Below are positions 47,690 through 56,580 of a stretch of DNA of 64,000 bases, piece by piece (position 1 is the first letter of the stretch; each line of letters begins with the position of its first letter). Origin of the DNA: Gimesia aquarii (GTDB lineage Bacteria > Planctomycetota > Planctomycetia > Planctomycetales > Planctomycetaceae); contig NZ_CP037920.1 of the NCBI RefSeq assembly GCF_007748195.1, forward strand, positions 372,001 to 436,000, in the 5' to 3' direction. The notes under the pieces were generated by a model. The model made no database searches. It was given only the letters and a program-made list of their open reading frames with translations, and had not been told where the DNA came from. Position numbers and translations under genes: made by a program.

Positions 47690-49138
47690 TCATTTGATCG
47701 AGACATTATTGTTTGTGGCGGTTGTGCCCTCTTCAATCTCGACAGTGCCAGATACCAGATTGTCAGTGATCTGATTTTGGCCTCCTCCGTTCACGCGAAT
47801 CGCAAAGTGATTAGAGCCCTCGGTGATTAAACAATCGGAGATGCGAGACTGCTTCACATTCTTAAAGAGAATACCGCCGTTCTCGCACTCGCTCAAGGAG
47901 CAGTTTGTGATGTTCATTCTCTCACAATTTTCAAGAATCAAACCCGCTCTGACTTCCCGCGTCTCTCTGATATTCAAACCGTTCAAGGTGCAATCGCTAC
48001 AGTCCTGGAAGACATTGGCATCTTTTGTCTTGGCTCGGTAGTCAGGGTTGCGGTCGAGTAGATTTGCTCCCAATACGATATAGGAAGAATCTTCAATCAG
48101 CAGATTGTGTTCATAGGCCTGCCAGAGTGTATTGCCGGTAATCGTCACACCACGGGCATGTTTCAGGTGAATGTTGACAGCGACATCGCTCATGGAATTG
48201 TCAGCAATCGCAAAATTTCCAACCTTACGGGGGTCTTGTGGACCGTTGCCGACAAAACGCACGTTAGCGGAATCGGGTGCATTATGTGTGTGTTGAATCG
48301 TACAACCAAAAATAGCCCCTTCTCGCAAAGAGCCCTTAGAGACATCGAACAAAATATTAGCCGTTGGTGGGGTTTCTTGCCCCATGTTGCCTTCAATATC
48401 GCAATTTCCAATCTGAATATTACGAATTTCGCTTTCCCGAACGACAATCCCACCACCTTTGTTGTAACTGATGTGCGAATCAGAAATATTGACCTGATGC
48501 AAATTCAGCTTGTCCAGATAAATTCCGACTCCTTCATTTTCATACAGATGACAGTCGTCAATGGCAACATTTCGATTTCGTTCGTACAAATGAATTCCGT
48601 GTAAGGCACGTCGTACAACCAGCCGTGTAATCGTGATCTGCATTGTCTTCGTCGCAGCAACTCCAATTGCCTCCGGGTGTTTTCCCACGATTTCGATGCC
48701 ATCCACCATCGGCGTCCTTTCTTTTTCCCAGACAACCGGGTTTACAGTTTTCGGACTTGCCGTGCCGCCATGAGTTCCTTTAAACAAAAAAGCAGGGCCG
48801 GCACCTTCCATCAAAATCGTTGCTGTGCCGTCACCCGAAATAGAAGTCGGACCGACCTTGTTTAAATCAATGACAATTGGTTTTGTTAATCGATAGCGGC
48901 CACGCGGAAACCACAATGAGCCAGCAGAGGCATTCACCATCTTCTGTATGGCCGCTGTGTCGTCTGTTTTACCATCACCGCGTACGCCGTAGTCGAGTAC
49001 AGTCTTACAACTGGTTGGCTTGCGCTTCACAACTTGTTCTTGACTCAGCAAAATTCGGGAATCGTCATCTGAAAGCAGATAAAGACCGAGTAGTGAGAGC
49101 GGAATCAAACAAAGCATGGAAACGAATTTGGATTTCAT
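47690..49138 (-). CDS. Secreted right-handed beta-helix protein (pectate-lyase-3-like)
   Basis: 482 residues with an N-terminal hydrophobic segment (FVSMLCLIPLSLLGLYLLS). The pectate-lyase-3 opening is clear: VLDYGVRGDGKTDDTAAIQK, then SLWFPRGRYRLTKPI. Many beta-helix coils follow, each with hydrophobic plus Asn/Gly/Cys pattern (VAIDDCHLYENEGVGIYL, IRNIQIGNCDIEGN, VTITGNTLWQAYEHNLLI, MNITNCSLSECENGGILF, SRISDCLITEGS). Fold and export are well supported; the substrate (pectin-like or other uronic polysaccharide) is unknown, and it could be a binding or structural helix rather than an enzyme. Confidence 0.85.
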   Translation of the reverse strand: MKSKFVSMLCLIPLSLLGLYLLSDDDSRILLSQEQVVKRKPTSCKTVLDYGVRGDGKTDDTAAIQKMVNASAGSLWFPRGRYRLTKPIVIDLNKVGPTSISGDGTATILMEGAGPAFLFKGTHGGTASPKTVNPVVWEKERTPMVDGIEIVGKHPEAIGVAATKTMQITITRLVVRRALHGIHLYERNRNVAIDDCHLYENEGVGIYLDKLNLHQVNISDSHISYNKGGGIVVRESEIRNIQIGNCDIEGNMGQETPPTANILFDVSKGSLREGAIFGCTIQHTHNAPDSANVRFVGNGPQDPRKVGNFAIADNSMSDVAVNIHLKHARGVTITGNTLWQAYEHNLLIEDSSYIVLGANLLDRNPDYRAKTKDANVFQDCSDCTLNGLNIRETREVRAGLILENCERMNITNCSLSECENGGILFKNVKQSRISDCLITEGSNHFAIRVNGGGQNQITDNLVSGTVEIEEGTTATNNNVSIK

Positions 49139-49322
49139 GAGTAAGACTCTTGATGTTGGAGGTAATCAGGCAGGAGAGCAAAAACAGTATTGGCAGGCTT
49201 GATCATTAACAAACTTTACAAAGCAGCCTCTTTGAGTCTACGCAAGTCGGTATTAAGGATCAACTGATCGACCACAGAAAATAATTGCCTGTGTCTATGA
49301 ACGGGTAGAGAGTTAGCCTCTG

Positions 49323-50480
49323 TCACGTTTGATGATAAACGGGCCGCGGTTCATCGCCGCTAATAATTTTCAAATAGCTTTGGTAGCGCTGCCGGGATAT
49401 GAAATCGTTGGCGACCGCACGTTTTACACCACATCCGGTTTCATGTGTATGCGAACAATCCGGGAAGCGACATTGCGGGATAAAGGGACAAAAGTCACGA
49501 AAGAAACCTTCAACCTCTTCTGGAATCACATCCCACAACTCTAGCTGCCGGATACCGGGTGTATCTACAACCCAACCCCCGCTTTCGATTTCCAGTAAGA
49601 CTGCTGAGCGTGTGGTATGTCGCCCTTTCCGATTCTCCTGGCTGATCTCAGCAGTTTCCAAAGTTAACCGACTGTCAATCTGATTCAGTAAAGACGACTT
49701 TCCGACACCGCTTTGTCCAGAAAATACAGATTGTTTCCCTTTGAGCAATGAGCGGAGTCGCGAAATCCCCGTCCCATCGACAATACTTGTTAACACAATA
49801 TCGTAACCCATCTGAGCGTACACGCCGATCAGTGGTTGAAATTCGATCGGATCAACCAGATCAATTTTGTTGATGCAGATAATCGAATGAATGTTGCCCT
49901 TTTCCGAGCTGATCAGGAAGCGGTCGATGAGTGAGGGTTTAAGAGGAGGGTCATCGGCAGAAACAACAATCACTGCTTGATCGATATTACTGACGAGGAT
50001 ATGCTCCCGGCGTTTGCTACCTCTTGAGAGAGAAGAACGTCTTGGCTCTACTCGTTCGATGACAGCCTGATTTTCATCTCCTTCTGGCCTGATTAAAACA
50101 TGGTCACCGGCAACCACGGCATTACGATCATCGCGTGACATGGTTCTGACGAGCCGTCGGACTGTGCAGTCATATCGAGTTCCCTCTTCTGACTGTACGA
50201 TTGAGTTCAATCCTTGAGACTGGATAACCCGACCTTTGAGACAGGTACTTTCGTCAATGTCGATAACGATCGCGGTGCCGTCTTGGGTTTCCTGTTCCAC
50301 TCCCATCACGGTACGGTGACGAGTCAGGTCGCCTTTACCTGATAGCCGTTCGGTTAAATCCATGTATTGAGAATCGATTTGCTCATCGACTCGGTGGCTG
50401 GAGAGTTTATTCTTTCGGACTTTCTTCTGGCGATTTTTCTTAAACGCAATCCGGATTTTTTTCCCTTTTTTCTTAGCCAC
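49323..50480 (-). CDS. rsgA: Ribosome small-subunit-dependent GTPase A
   Basis: Circularly permuted GTPase that acts in 30S maturation. 385 residues, longer than the usual 300-350 because of a Lys/Arg-rich N-terminal extension (KKKGKKIRIAFKKNRQKKVR). The OB-like domain is followed by the permuted G motifs: G4 ICINKIDL, G1 SGQSGVGKSSLLNQ, G3 DTPGIRQLE, and the zinc finger CPFIPQCRFPDCSHTHETGC. The start is GTG with GGAG about 12 bases upstream. It lies 36 bases after the FHA gene and probably shares its transcript. Confidence 0.94.
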   Translation of the reverse strand: MAKKKGKKIRIAFKKNRQKKVRKNKLSSHRVDEQIDSQYMDLTERLSGKGDLTRHRTVMGVEQETQDGTAIVIDIDESTCLKGRVIQSQGLNSIVQSEEGTRYDCTVRRLVRTMSRDDRNAVVAGDHVLIRPEGDENQAVIERVEPRRSSLSRGSKRREHILVSNIDQAVIVVSADDPPLKPSLIDRFLISSEKGNIHSIICINKIDLVDPIEFQPLIGVYAQMGYDIVLTSIVDGTGISRLRSLLKGKQSVFSGQSGVGKSSLLNQIDSRLTLETAEISQENRKGRHTTRSAVLLEIESGGWVVDTPGIRQLELWDVIPEEVEGFFRDFCPFIPQCRFPDCSHTHETGCGVKRAVANDFISRQRYQSYLKIISGDEPRPVYHQT

Positions 50481-50516
50481 AACAAACTCGGCTCCGTAGC
50501 CATCGTTGGAAATGGA

Positions 50517-51020
50517 TCATGAATCACTCTGCTCGTCATCCAGGTCAATGAGAAATTTCAAACCGAGTTCGTCCTCGGTCATTTCCGATTCATCTTGAGG
50601 TAATTCAATCTCTTTTGGCTTCTGGGCGGGAGGTGCCATCGGTCGACGCGGTCGGGATTCAGGACTCACCAGGCCCGCTTTTTCCATCAGGCTCAATTCA
50701 AAGGGGTCATCTTCTTCAGGCGGTGGTTCATCGGATTGAGGAGTATAATTGATTTCAAATTCGTGCTTGGCAATTGAAAGTTGATCTCCAGGAAGTAACC
50801 ATTTCATGTCACACCGCTCGCCATTGACTTTAATCCCGTTGCGGCTGTTCATATCCCGCACACGCCAATAGCCGTTGATAAACTCCAATTGGCAATGATG
50901 TGAAGAAACATTGGGGAACTTCAACGTGATATCACATCGACTACGGCGGCCAATCAGCAGGACTTCGGAAAGTAGCGGAATTGGGTCGCCACCTCCACAA
51001 GGGTTTAACTCACCTAACAT
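50517..51020 (-). CDS. FHA domain protein
   Basis: 167 residues. The N-terminal FHA domain (about 1-92) has LIGRRSRCDITLKFPNVSSH with the phosphothreonine-reading G-R-x-x-x-x-D and S-S-H motifs, then MNSRNGIKVNG (N-G). The rest is acidic, Pro/Glu-rich and probably disordered. FHA domains bind phosphothreonine peptides in Ser/Thr-kinase signalling, common in planctomycetes. It is upstream of rsgA on the same strand, so a kinase link to ribosome assembly is conceivable but unproven. The ATG has AGGA about 10 bases upstream. Confidence 0.9.
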   Translation of the reverse strand: MLGELNPCGGGDPIPLLSEVLLIGRRSRCDITLKFPNVSSHHCQLEFINGYWRVRDMNSRNGIKVNGERCDMKWLLPGDQLSIAKHEFEINYTPQSDEPPPEEDDPFELSLMEKAGLVSPESRPRRPMAPPAQKPKEIELPQDESEMTEDELGLKFLIDLDDEQSDS

Positions 51021-51171
51021 TCGAAGTTTCCTGGAGCGTTCATTGTCTTACGATTCCGAGATGTCTTTGTTTGCCCGCACGCTATTAATCTATACCGTTG
51101 GTCAGCCATTATAAAGCCTTTCTCTCAAGAAAAGTCAGATTTTGGGGATTCTTCAAGCAACCTCAGTAGCC

Positions 51172-51177
51172 TATACT
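51172..51177 (+). promoter_or_regulatory. Possible -10 element of rnpB
   Basis: TATACT sits 12 bases before the predicted 5' end of the RNase P RNA, a plausible -10. No good -35 hexamer is found at 16-18 bases upstream, so this rests on position alone. Confidence 0.4.
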
Positions 51178-51188
51178 GGTCAATTCAG

Positions 51189-51571
<383 letters not shown>

Positions 51572-51905
51572 TTTAACACTCCCTCAAAGTTCTACTTTTC
51601 AGCACATCAGCCAGAGCTTTCCTGCTCCATACGGCCAAATAACCTCTGCTAATTCAACTATTTTGATCAAGTTGTCTTTATGAGGTCATTCAGGAGCATT
51701 GTGTATCAAAAAGATTGTAAGAATGTTCGTTCTGTTGAATAAAAGACAACACTCTGTGGTTTTATCCAGTTTTAATTTATTCTGTAAGCTATTTTATTTA
51801 AAAGGTTTACGTTGCTATATTTGATTTTGGCATGCGAAATGCTTTACTAATCATTTATCAAAGATAAGAAGCCACTTTCAAAAAACGAATACATTAAGGG
51901 AGATA
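51572..51905. other. Intergenic, no gene seen
   Basis: 334 AT-rich bases between rnpB and the Tyr/Asn-rich protein gene. No intrinsic terminator stem was recognised after rnpB and no ORF is supported. The right end carries the AAGGGAG ribosome site of the next gene. Confidence 0.4.
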
Positions 51906-52319
51906 ATGATGAAAAACTTTACCATCATGTTCACTGCATTGGCCACAATTACTTTTGTTAGCAATACGAGCTTTGCAGCAACACCTTACTATCAACCAAA
52001 CCAATCGCAAGCTCGACACTACAATAGCTCCAGCTATCGAAACTGGAATGACTATGATTCATACCGTAGCCGTGACTACTTAAATCGTTACCGAAACTTC
52101 AGCAATTACGACTATCTGTCAAACCGCTCAAACAGCCGCTCAAACTATTTTCGCTGTGGAACAGCACCATCCTATTTCCCTTCGTATTATCGAACGAATT
52201 ATGGTTCGTTTCCACACAACGGCAATCGTTTCGATAACCGTTTTGACTATGGACACAGATATAATCAGTATCAGCGCGACTACAATTATGGGCGCTATGA
52301 CTGGCGTGTAGGTCGCTAG
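51906..52319 (+). CDS. Small secreted Tyr/Asn/Arg/Ser-rich protein
   Basis: 137 residues. A signal peptide (IMFTALATITFVSNTSFAA, cleavage near residue 25) is followed by a low-complexity chain with about 21 tyrosines and many Asn, Arg, Ser and Asp in short repeats such as YRNWNDYDSYRSRDY and NRFDNRFDYGHRYNQY, and a single mature Cys. There is no recognised domain. The composition suggests an extracellular adhesive, matrix-like or otherwise disordered protein; this is inference. AGGGAG lies 5-10 bases before the first of two adjacent ATGs. Confidence 0.75.
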   Translation: MMKNFTIMFTALATITFVSNTSFAATPYYQPNQSQARHYNSSSYRNWNDYDSYRSRDYLNRYRNFSNYDYLSNRSNSRSNYFRCGTAPSYFPSYYRTNYGSFPHNGNRFDNRFDYGHRYNQYQRDYNYGRYDWRVGR

Positions 52320-52357
52320 GCTTTAAACAAAACACAACCCTTCACTCAGGTAATCAT

Positions 52358-52395
52358 CCCCCCTGGTCGATTCATATTGGCTGGGGGGGCTTATT
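52358..52395 (+). terminator. Possible terminator after the Tyr/Asn-rich gene
   Basis: CCCCCC (52358-52363) can pair with the G run at 52383-52389 across a 19-base loop, followed by CTTATTTAT. It lies 39 bases after the stop. The stem is strong but short and the T-tract interrupted. Confidence 0.5.
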
Positions 52396-52907
52396 TATCA
52401 CGGGGTTCATGCCAAACCTACTTGGGCTCCCAGTGTTTAAAAGCACTATTAGCTAAGAGATGGAGAGTCTGGTTAAGAATGGAAAATGCTTAATGTTATA
52501 CAGTCAATAGACTTATGTGATTAAGTGTTTATCGATTTGTACCTTCAAATCATAAATGTCCGTCTAAAGTTCGTTAATCTGCCGCTTAACCCGCATAATC
52601 GAAACAGGTTTCGTAAACTGTATTCGCAAAGGTCTTAAAGTGAATGTGTCTGTATGAAAATTGGATTCTGCGCAGGAAATGACTCGTTATTACACCTGAG
52701 AGAAGATAGAATTAGGTGCTCAAAGCAGTTCTTTGAATTCCAGAACGAACATCAGGCGTACAAGGTGCGTCTACATGCTAAATCGTTATCGAAAACAAGA
52801 GATGTTGATCGATCGTCAATCTGTGGTTCTGTGACAGGATCAAACGACGGATTTTTTCGATCATTAAAACGAAATTTTAGAGACCATCGAAACAGAAGGG
52901 TGAGACA
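52396..52907. other. Upstream region of ilvB, no gene seen
   Basis: About 510 bases without a supported gene; a 108-codon plus-strand frame overlapping the ilvB start (52654-52980) has no ribosome site or protein-like pattern. A palindrome CGAAAC-AG-GTTTCG (52600-52613) is the only clear dyad and could be an operator. I see no leucine/valine-rich leader peptide or T-box typical of ilv attenuation. Confidence 0.4.
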
Positions 52908-54689
52908 GTGGCCACTGCCAACGAAAAAAATACGCAAACTAAGACTATCAATGGAGCTGAGATTCTGGTTCAGGCATTGATTCGGCAGGGCGTGAAGACC
53001 ATCTTTGCTTATCCTGGTGGTTGTAGCATGCCACTGCATCAAGCATTGATCAAAAATAAAGAAGACATCCGAACGATCCTTCCCCGCCACGAGCAAGGAG
53101 GCGGATTCGCCGCGCAGGGAATTGCCCGTACCACGGGTGAGGTTGGCGTTTGTATGGCGACCAGTGGACCTGGTGCGACTAATTTGGTAACGGCTCTGGC
53201 AGATGCCAAACTCGACAGTATTCCCATGGTCGCTATTACCGGGCAGGTTCCTCAGGCAGTCATTGGAAGTGATGCCTTCCAGGAAACTCCCATGGTGGAA
53301 ATCTCACGTGCGATTACCAAACACCACTATATGGTGACCGATGTGAATGACGTTGCCCGTATTGTGAAAGAGGCATTTTTTATTGCCAATACGGGTCGTC
53401 CCGGACCGGTTCTAATAGACTTCCCCAAAGACTGTCAATTGGCCACACTCGATGAAGAGCCAGACTACGATCCCGAAACCTACCTGCCCGGTTATCGACC
53501 GGAATTGAGAAAGGCAGCTCCCGAACAGATTCGCCAGATTCTGGCAGCCATCAAACGTTCAAAAAAACCAATTCTCTATGTTGGTGGCGGCGCGATTATT
53601 TCAGATGTGTCTGAAGAACTAATCAAGTTCGCTCATCGTACACAAATTCCGGTGACAACCACCGTCATGGGATTGGGTGTTTTTCCGGGAGACGATCCCT
53701 TGTGTCTCGACATGCTTGGCATGCATGGGACGGTTTACGCGAACTATGCGGTTAACGAAGCTGATTTGTTATTAGCGTTCGGCGTTCGTTTCGATGATCG
53801 TGTCACCGGAAAACTGGAAGAGTTTGCTAAACATGGCAAGATTGTGCATGTTGATATCGATCCTTCCGAATTACATAAAAACAAGGAAGCACACATTCCC
53901 ATCAATGCTGATCTGAAAAATGTTCTGGAAGCATTGAATGCTACCATCACCGATGATGATTTGCCTGAAGTTGATCAATGGTTGGCAAAGGTGAACGAGT
54001 GGAAAGAAAAGTACCCGCTGAAGTATCCTGAACTCGGCGATGTTCTCTCGCAGCAGTATGCGATTCACGAACTTTGTAATCAAACCAAAGCGAAAGATCC
54101 TTACATCACCGTAGGTGTGGGACAGCATCAAATGTGGGCGGCTCAATTCTATAAGTTTCAGAAGCCCCGCCGTTGGCTCAGCAGTTCTGGCTTGGGAACT
54201 ATGGGCTTTGGCTTGCCTGCTGCGATGGGGGTTCAAGCGCAGTTCCCGAACGATTTGGTTGTTGACATTGACGGTGATGGATCCATGTTGATGAACGTGC
54301 AGGAAATGGCAACTCTCCATACAGAAAAGTTGCCTGTCAAAATCCTGCTGCTCAATAATCAGCATTTGGGAATGGTGGTTCAATGGGAAGACCGTTTCAT
54401 GGATGGGCGTCGAGCTCACACCTATCTCGGTCCCGTGCATCACCCGGAAGCAGAGGGTAAGGGCGATGGCTCGCATGCCGAAGCGACGTATCCCGATTTT
54501 GTCTCCATTGCAAAAGGCTTTGGTTTGCAGGCACGACAGGTGCGCTCCAAAGCAGAGTACCCGGAAGCACTCGCCGAAATGCTTGCTTCAGACGGTCCTT
54601 ATCTCCTGGATGTCATTTGCAGTTATCAAGAACATGTTCTGCCTATGATTCCCAGTGGTGGCACAGTCAACGATATCATTACTGAGTAA
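52908..54689 (+). CDS. ilvB: Acetolactate synthase, large (catalytic) subunit
   Basis: ThDP enzyme making acetolactate and acetohydroxybutyrate for branched-chain amino acids. 593 residues. The catalytic Glu62 in [11 protein letters not shown], the FAD-associated central domain ([24 protein letters not shown]) and the ThDP motif [11 protein letters not shown] are visible, with the C-terminal [15 protein letters not shown] start with AAGGGTGAG just upstream. The regulatory subunit gene ilvN, often adjacent, is not found downstream; the next gene is a 67-residue membrane protein. The family also includes catabolic acetolactate synthases, but the FAD-type motifs favour the biosynthetic one. Confidence 0.95.
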   Translation: MATANEKNTQTKTINGAEILVQALIRQGVKTIFAYPGGCSMPLHQALIKNKEDIRTILPRHEQGGGFAAQGIARTTGEVGVCMATSGPGATNLVTALADAKLDSIPMVAITGQVPQAVIGSDAFQETPMVEISRAITKHHYMVTDVNDVARIVKEAFFIANTGRPGPVLIDFPKDCQLATLDEEPDYDPETYLPGYRPELRKAAPEQIRQILAAIKRSKKPILYVGGGAIISDVSEELIKFAHRTQIPVTTTVMGLGVFPGDDPLCLDMLGMHGTVYANYAVNEADLLLAFGVRFDDRVTGKLEEFAKHGKIVHVDIDPSELHKNKEAHIPINADLKNVLEALNATITDDDLPEVDQWLAKVNEWKEKYPLKYPELGDVLSQQYAIHELCNQTKAKDPYITVGVGQHQMWAAQFYKFQKPRRWLSSSGLGTMGFGLPAAMGVQAQFPNDLVVDIDGDGSMLMNVQEMATLHTEKLPVKILLLNNQHLGMVVQWEDRFMDGRRAHTYLGPVHHPEAEGKGDGSHAEATYPDFVSIAKGFGLQARQVRSKAEYPEALAEMLASDGPYLLDVICSYQEHVLPMIPSGGTVNDIITE

Positions 54690-54739
54690 ATTACTGTACT
54701 TCGGTTAAAATGTAATTTGATCCATCAGGAGTAATACTC

Positions 54740-54943
54740 ATGCTCGTTGCGGCACAGATTCCCCAAGAACCTGGCTATCTTGTTGGCTGGGGTTCACTGG
54801 CGCTCATCAACGCAGGATTAGCACAGGGCAAAAATCGAAGTGGACTGGCATGGTTTCTCATTTCTCTGTTATTTGGTCCCGTTGCGACTTTCTTTTTAGT
54901 GGCATTTTGTGACAAGCTACCTGGCTCTGTAGAAAGTCAATAA
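54740..54943 (+). CDS. Small membrane protein of unknown function
   Basis: 67 residues with two hydrophobic segments: an N-terminal part (GYLVGWGSLALINAGLA) and a C-terminal helix (LAWFLISLLFGPVATFFLVAF). The junction KNRSGLAWFLISLLFGP resembles a motif found in short membrane proteins of many bacteria, function unknown to me. ATG with AGGAG about 10 bases upstream, and 50 bases after ilvB, so it may be cotranscribed. Confidence 0.75.
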   Translation: MLVAAQIPQEPGYLVGWGSLALINAGLAQGKNRSGLAWFLISLLFGPVATFFLVAFCDKLPGSVESQ

Positions 54944-55033
54944 AAAACAGCGTTCCGGGGTGGAGGAATTTCCCCTTGAAGCGATAAGATTAATAGACTC
55001 TGAGTTTTCATTCTGCACCATTGCGAGGAAATC

Positions 55034-56485
55034 ATGAGTCAGCAGCGACAGATCGGAGTGACTGTATTACCAGAATATCTACAGTACGAAGGTATCGAGA
55101 CTGTTCTTGATAATCTTACACAGAGAGCGGGAGTCACAGCGGTCTCTACCTCTCCTTATGTGATGCAACTGGCTGATGAGCAGACTGGGGTACGTGAACC
55201 ACCGGCTGATGCAGGAGCTGGCAAAGTTCGCCTGCTGGATCGTCCCCTCTGGGAAGGGAAACGGGAGCTCTGGGTTAAAACGGCCCCTAGTTTTGTTCCC
55301 GATAAAACTCTCTATGCAGGTTTGCGGTACCAGCCAGCCGAACCTGATGAGCTTACACGACGTGAAGGACACGTTGTCGCTGACTTTGTGCAAGCTGCTC
55401 AGGCACGGGGTCTCGAAGTTTACTTTCAAGTCCAAGCCGCCATTCCACCAGGGTATCGCGTTCAATTTGGTGGTCCTCATGAGGAAGATATTCCCCGCTT
55501 GCCCGATGGTTCTTTGCCACGCAAACGTGTTGCCAACAACGGAAGTCTGGCGAGCCCGCATATCATTGAATATCAACATGCGTTGATTCGGGACCTACTC
55601 AACCGCTATCCTGAAATTGATGGATTACGTTTTGACTGGCCGGAATATCCACCTTACTTTCTGGACTCGGCGTTCTTTGATTTTAGCGCGCATGCCAAGC
55701 AGGCTGCATGTCGATTGGGATTTCAGTTTGATCAGATGCAAACTGATTCGCTGGCGTTATATCAAAAGTTACATGGTGGCTTAACAAACGATGACTTGGA
55801 GGCCATACTCTCCGAAGCAAATCAATCAACGAATTTCACAGCTTGGTTAAATGAGCATTATCCCGGAGCGGCTGCAATGCTGTTAATGAAAGCACAGCTT
55901 TCAAAAGAATTGCTGTCAGGTTTCCGTGCGACAATGAACGAAGTAAGTAATACGGAAGTTGAACTCGCTCCTAGTGCCTTCCCTCCCCCCTGGTCTCTCA
56001 TTTCCGGAATGAATTATTCATTAGTCACAAAGTATTGTAACTCTGTAAGCGTTAAGCTTTATGGTATGCACTGGTCGATGATCTTGCGGTCTTATGGTGA
56101 TCAACTACTGGCAGCAAATCCGGGACTCTCCGAATCTTTATTAGTCCGTGCGTTGTTCAAGTTGCTTGACATCGCTGATTCTGAACCGCCGGCGCAATTA
56201 AAGGATATTTATTATCCTGGGCCTGATGAACCTCATTTAACGGGGCCACATGCACAGGAACGAAAAATTTCGGCAGCCAGAAAATTGGCTAAACCGATGC
56301 CTATTTATGCGCTCGCGCATGGATATGGACCGACAGAGGACTTCCATGCCAGAATGCAGGTGGCGGCAGAGATCAGCCCTGATGGCGTCTGGATCAATCG
56401 TTATTGCTACTTAAATAACGATAAGCTCGATATCATTGGCCAATGTACGGCTGGCTGCACGACACAAAGTTTGCAGAAAAGTTGA
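55034..56485 (+). CDS. TIM-barrel glycosidase-like protein, unrecognised family
   Basis: 483 residues, no signal peptide, predicted cytoplasmic. Alternating strands and helices and a conserved-looking block EIDGLRFDWPEYPPYF (residues about 194-209) resemble the strand-4 region of glycoside-hydrolase TIM barrels; HVVADFVQAAQARGLEVYFQVQ and APSAFPPPWSLISGMNY fit adjacent strands. Acidic residues are present but no catalytic pair can be fixed. The C terminus is rich in His/Tyr/Cys (ALAHGYGPTEDFH, NRYCYLNND). GAGGAAA lies just before the ATG. It is 95 bases upstream of the glutamate decarboxylase gene on the same strand. The function is unknown; a hydrolase acting on a small sugar or amino sugar is one guess. 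Confidence 0.65.
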   Translation: MSQQRQIGVTVLPEYLQYEGIETVLDNLTQRAGVTAVSTSPYVMQLADEQTGVREPPADAGAGKVRLLDRPLWEGKRELWVKTAPSFVPDKTLYAGLRYQPAEPDELTRREGHVVADFVQAAQARGLEVYFQVQAAIPPGYRVQFGGPHEEDIPRLPDGSLPRKRVANNGSLASPHIIEYQHALIRDLLNRYPEIDGLRFDWPEYPPYFLDSAFFDFSAHAKQAACRLGFQFDQMQTDSLALYQKLHGGLTNDDLEAILSEANQSTNFTAWLNEHYPGAAAMLLMKAQLSKELLSGFRATMNEVSNTEVELAPSAFPPPWSLISGMNYSLVTKYCNSVSVKLYGMHWSMILRSYGDQLLAANPGLSESLLVRALFKLLDIADSEPPAQLKDIYYPGPDEPHLTGPHAQERKISAARKLAKPMPIYALAHGYGPTEDFHARMQVAAEISPDGVWINRYCYLNNDKLDIIGQCTAGCTTQSLQKS

Positions 56486-56580
56486 TCCTTTGTGAATTCT
56501 TCATTCAAATCCCTGCATAAGACATTACTATAACGGTTCCATTTCGTTTTTCGTTATGAAAGTCCAGTAGGGAGAGCTTC

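Noticed and set aside
48107..48604. 165-codon plus-strand frame within the beta-helix gene
   Set aside because: Antisense shadow; the repeated pattern reflects the beta-helix coils on the other strand.
52654..52980. 108-codon plus-strand frame overlapping the ilvB start
   Set aside because: No ribosome site, Arg/Lys-rich random-looking translation, and it conflicts with a well-supported ilvB start.
53871..54476. 201-codon frame antisense to ilvB
   Set aside because: Shadow of a strongly supported gene; no domain-like pattern.
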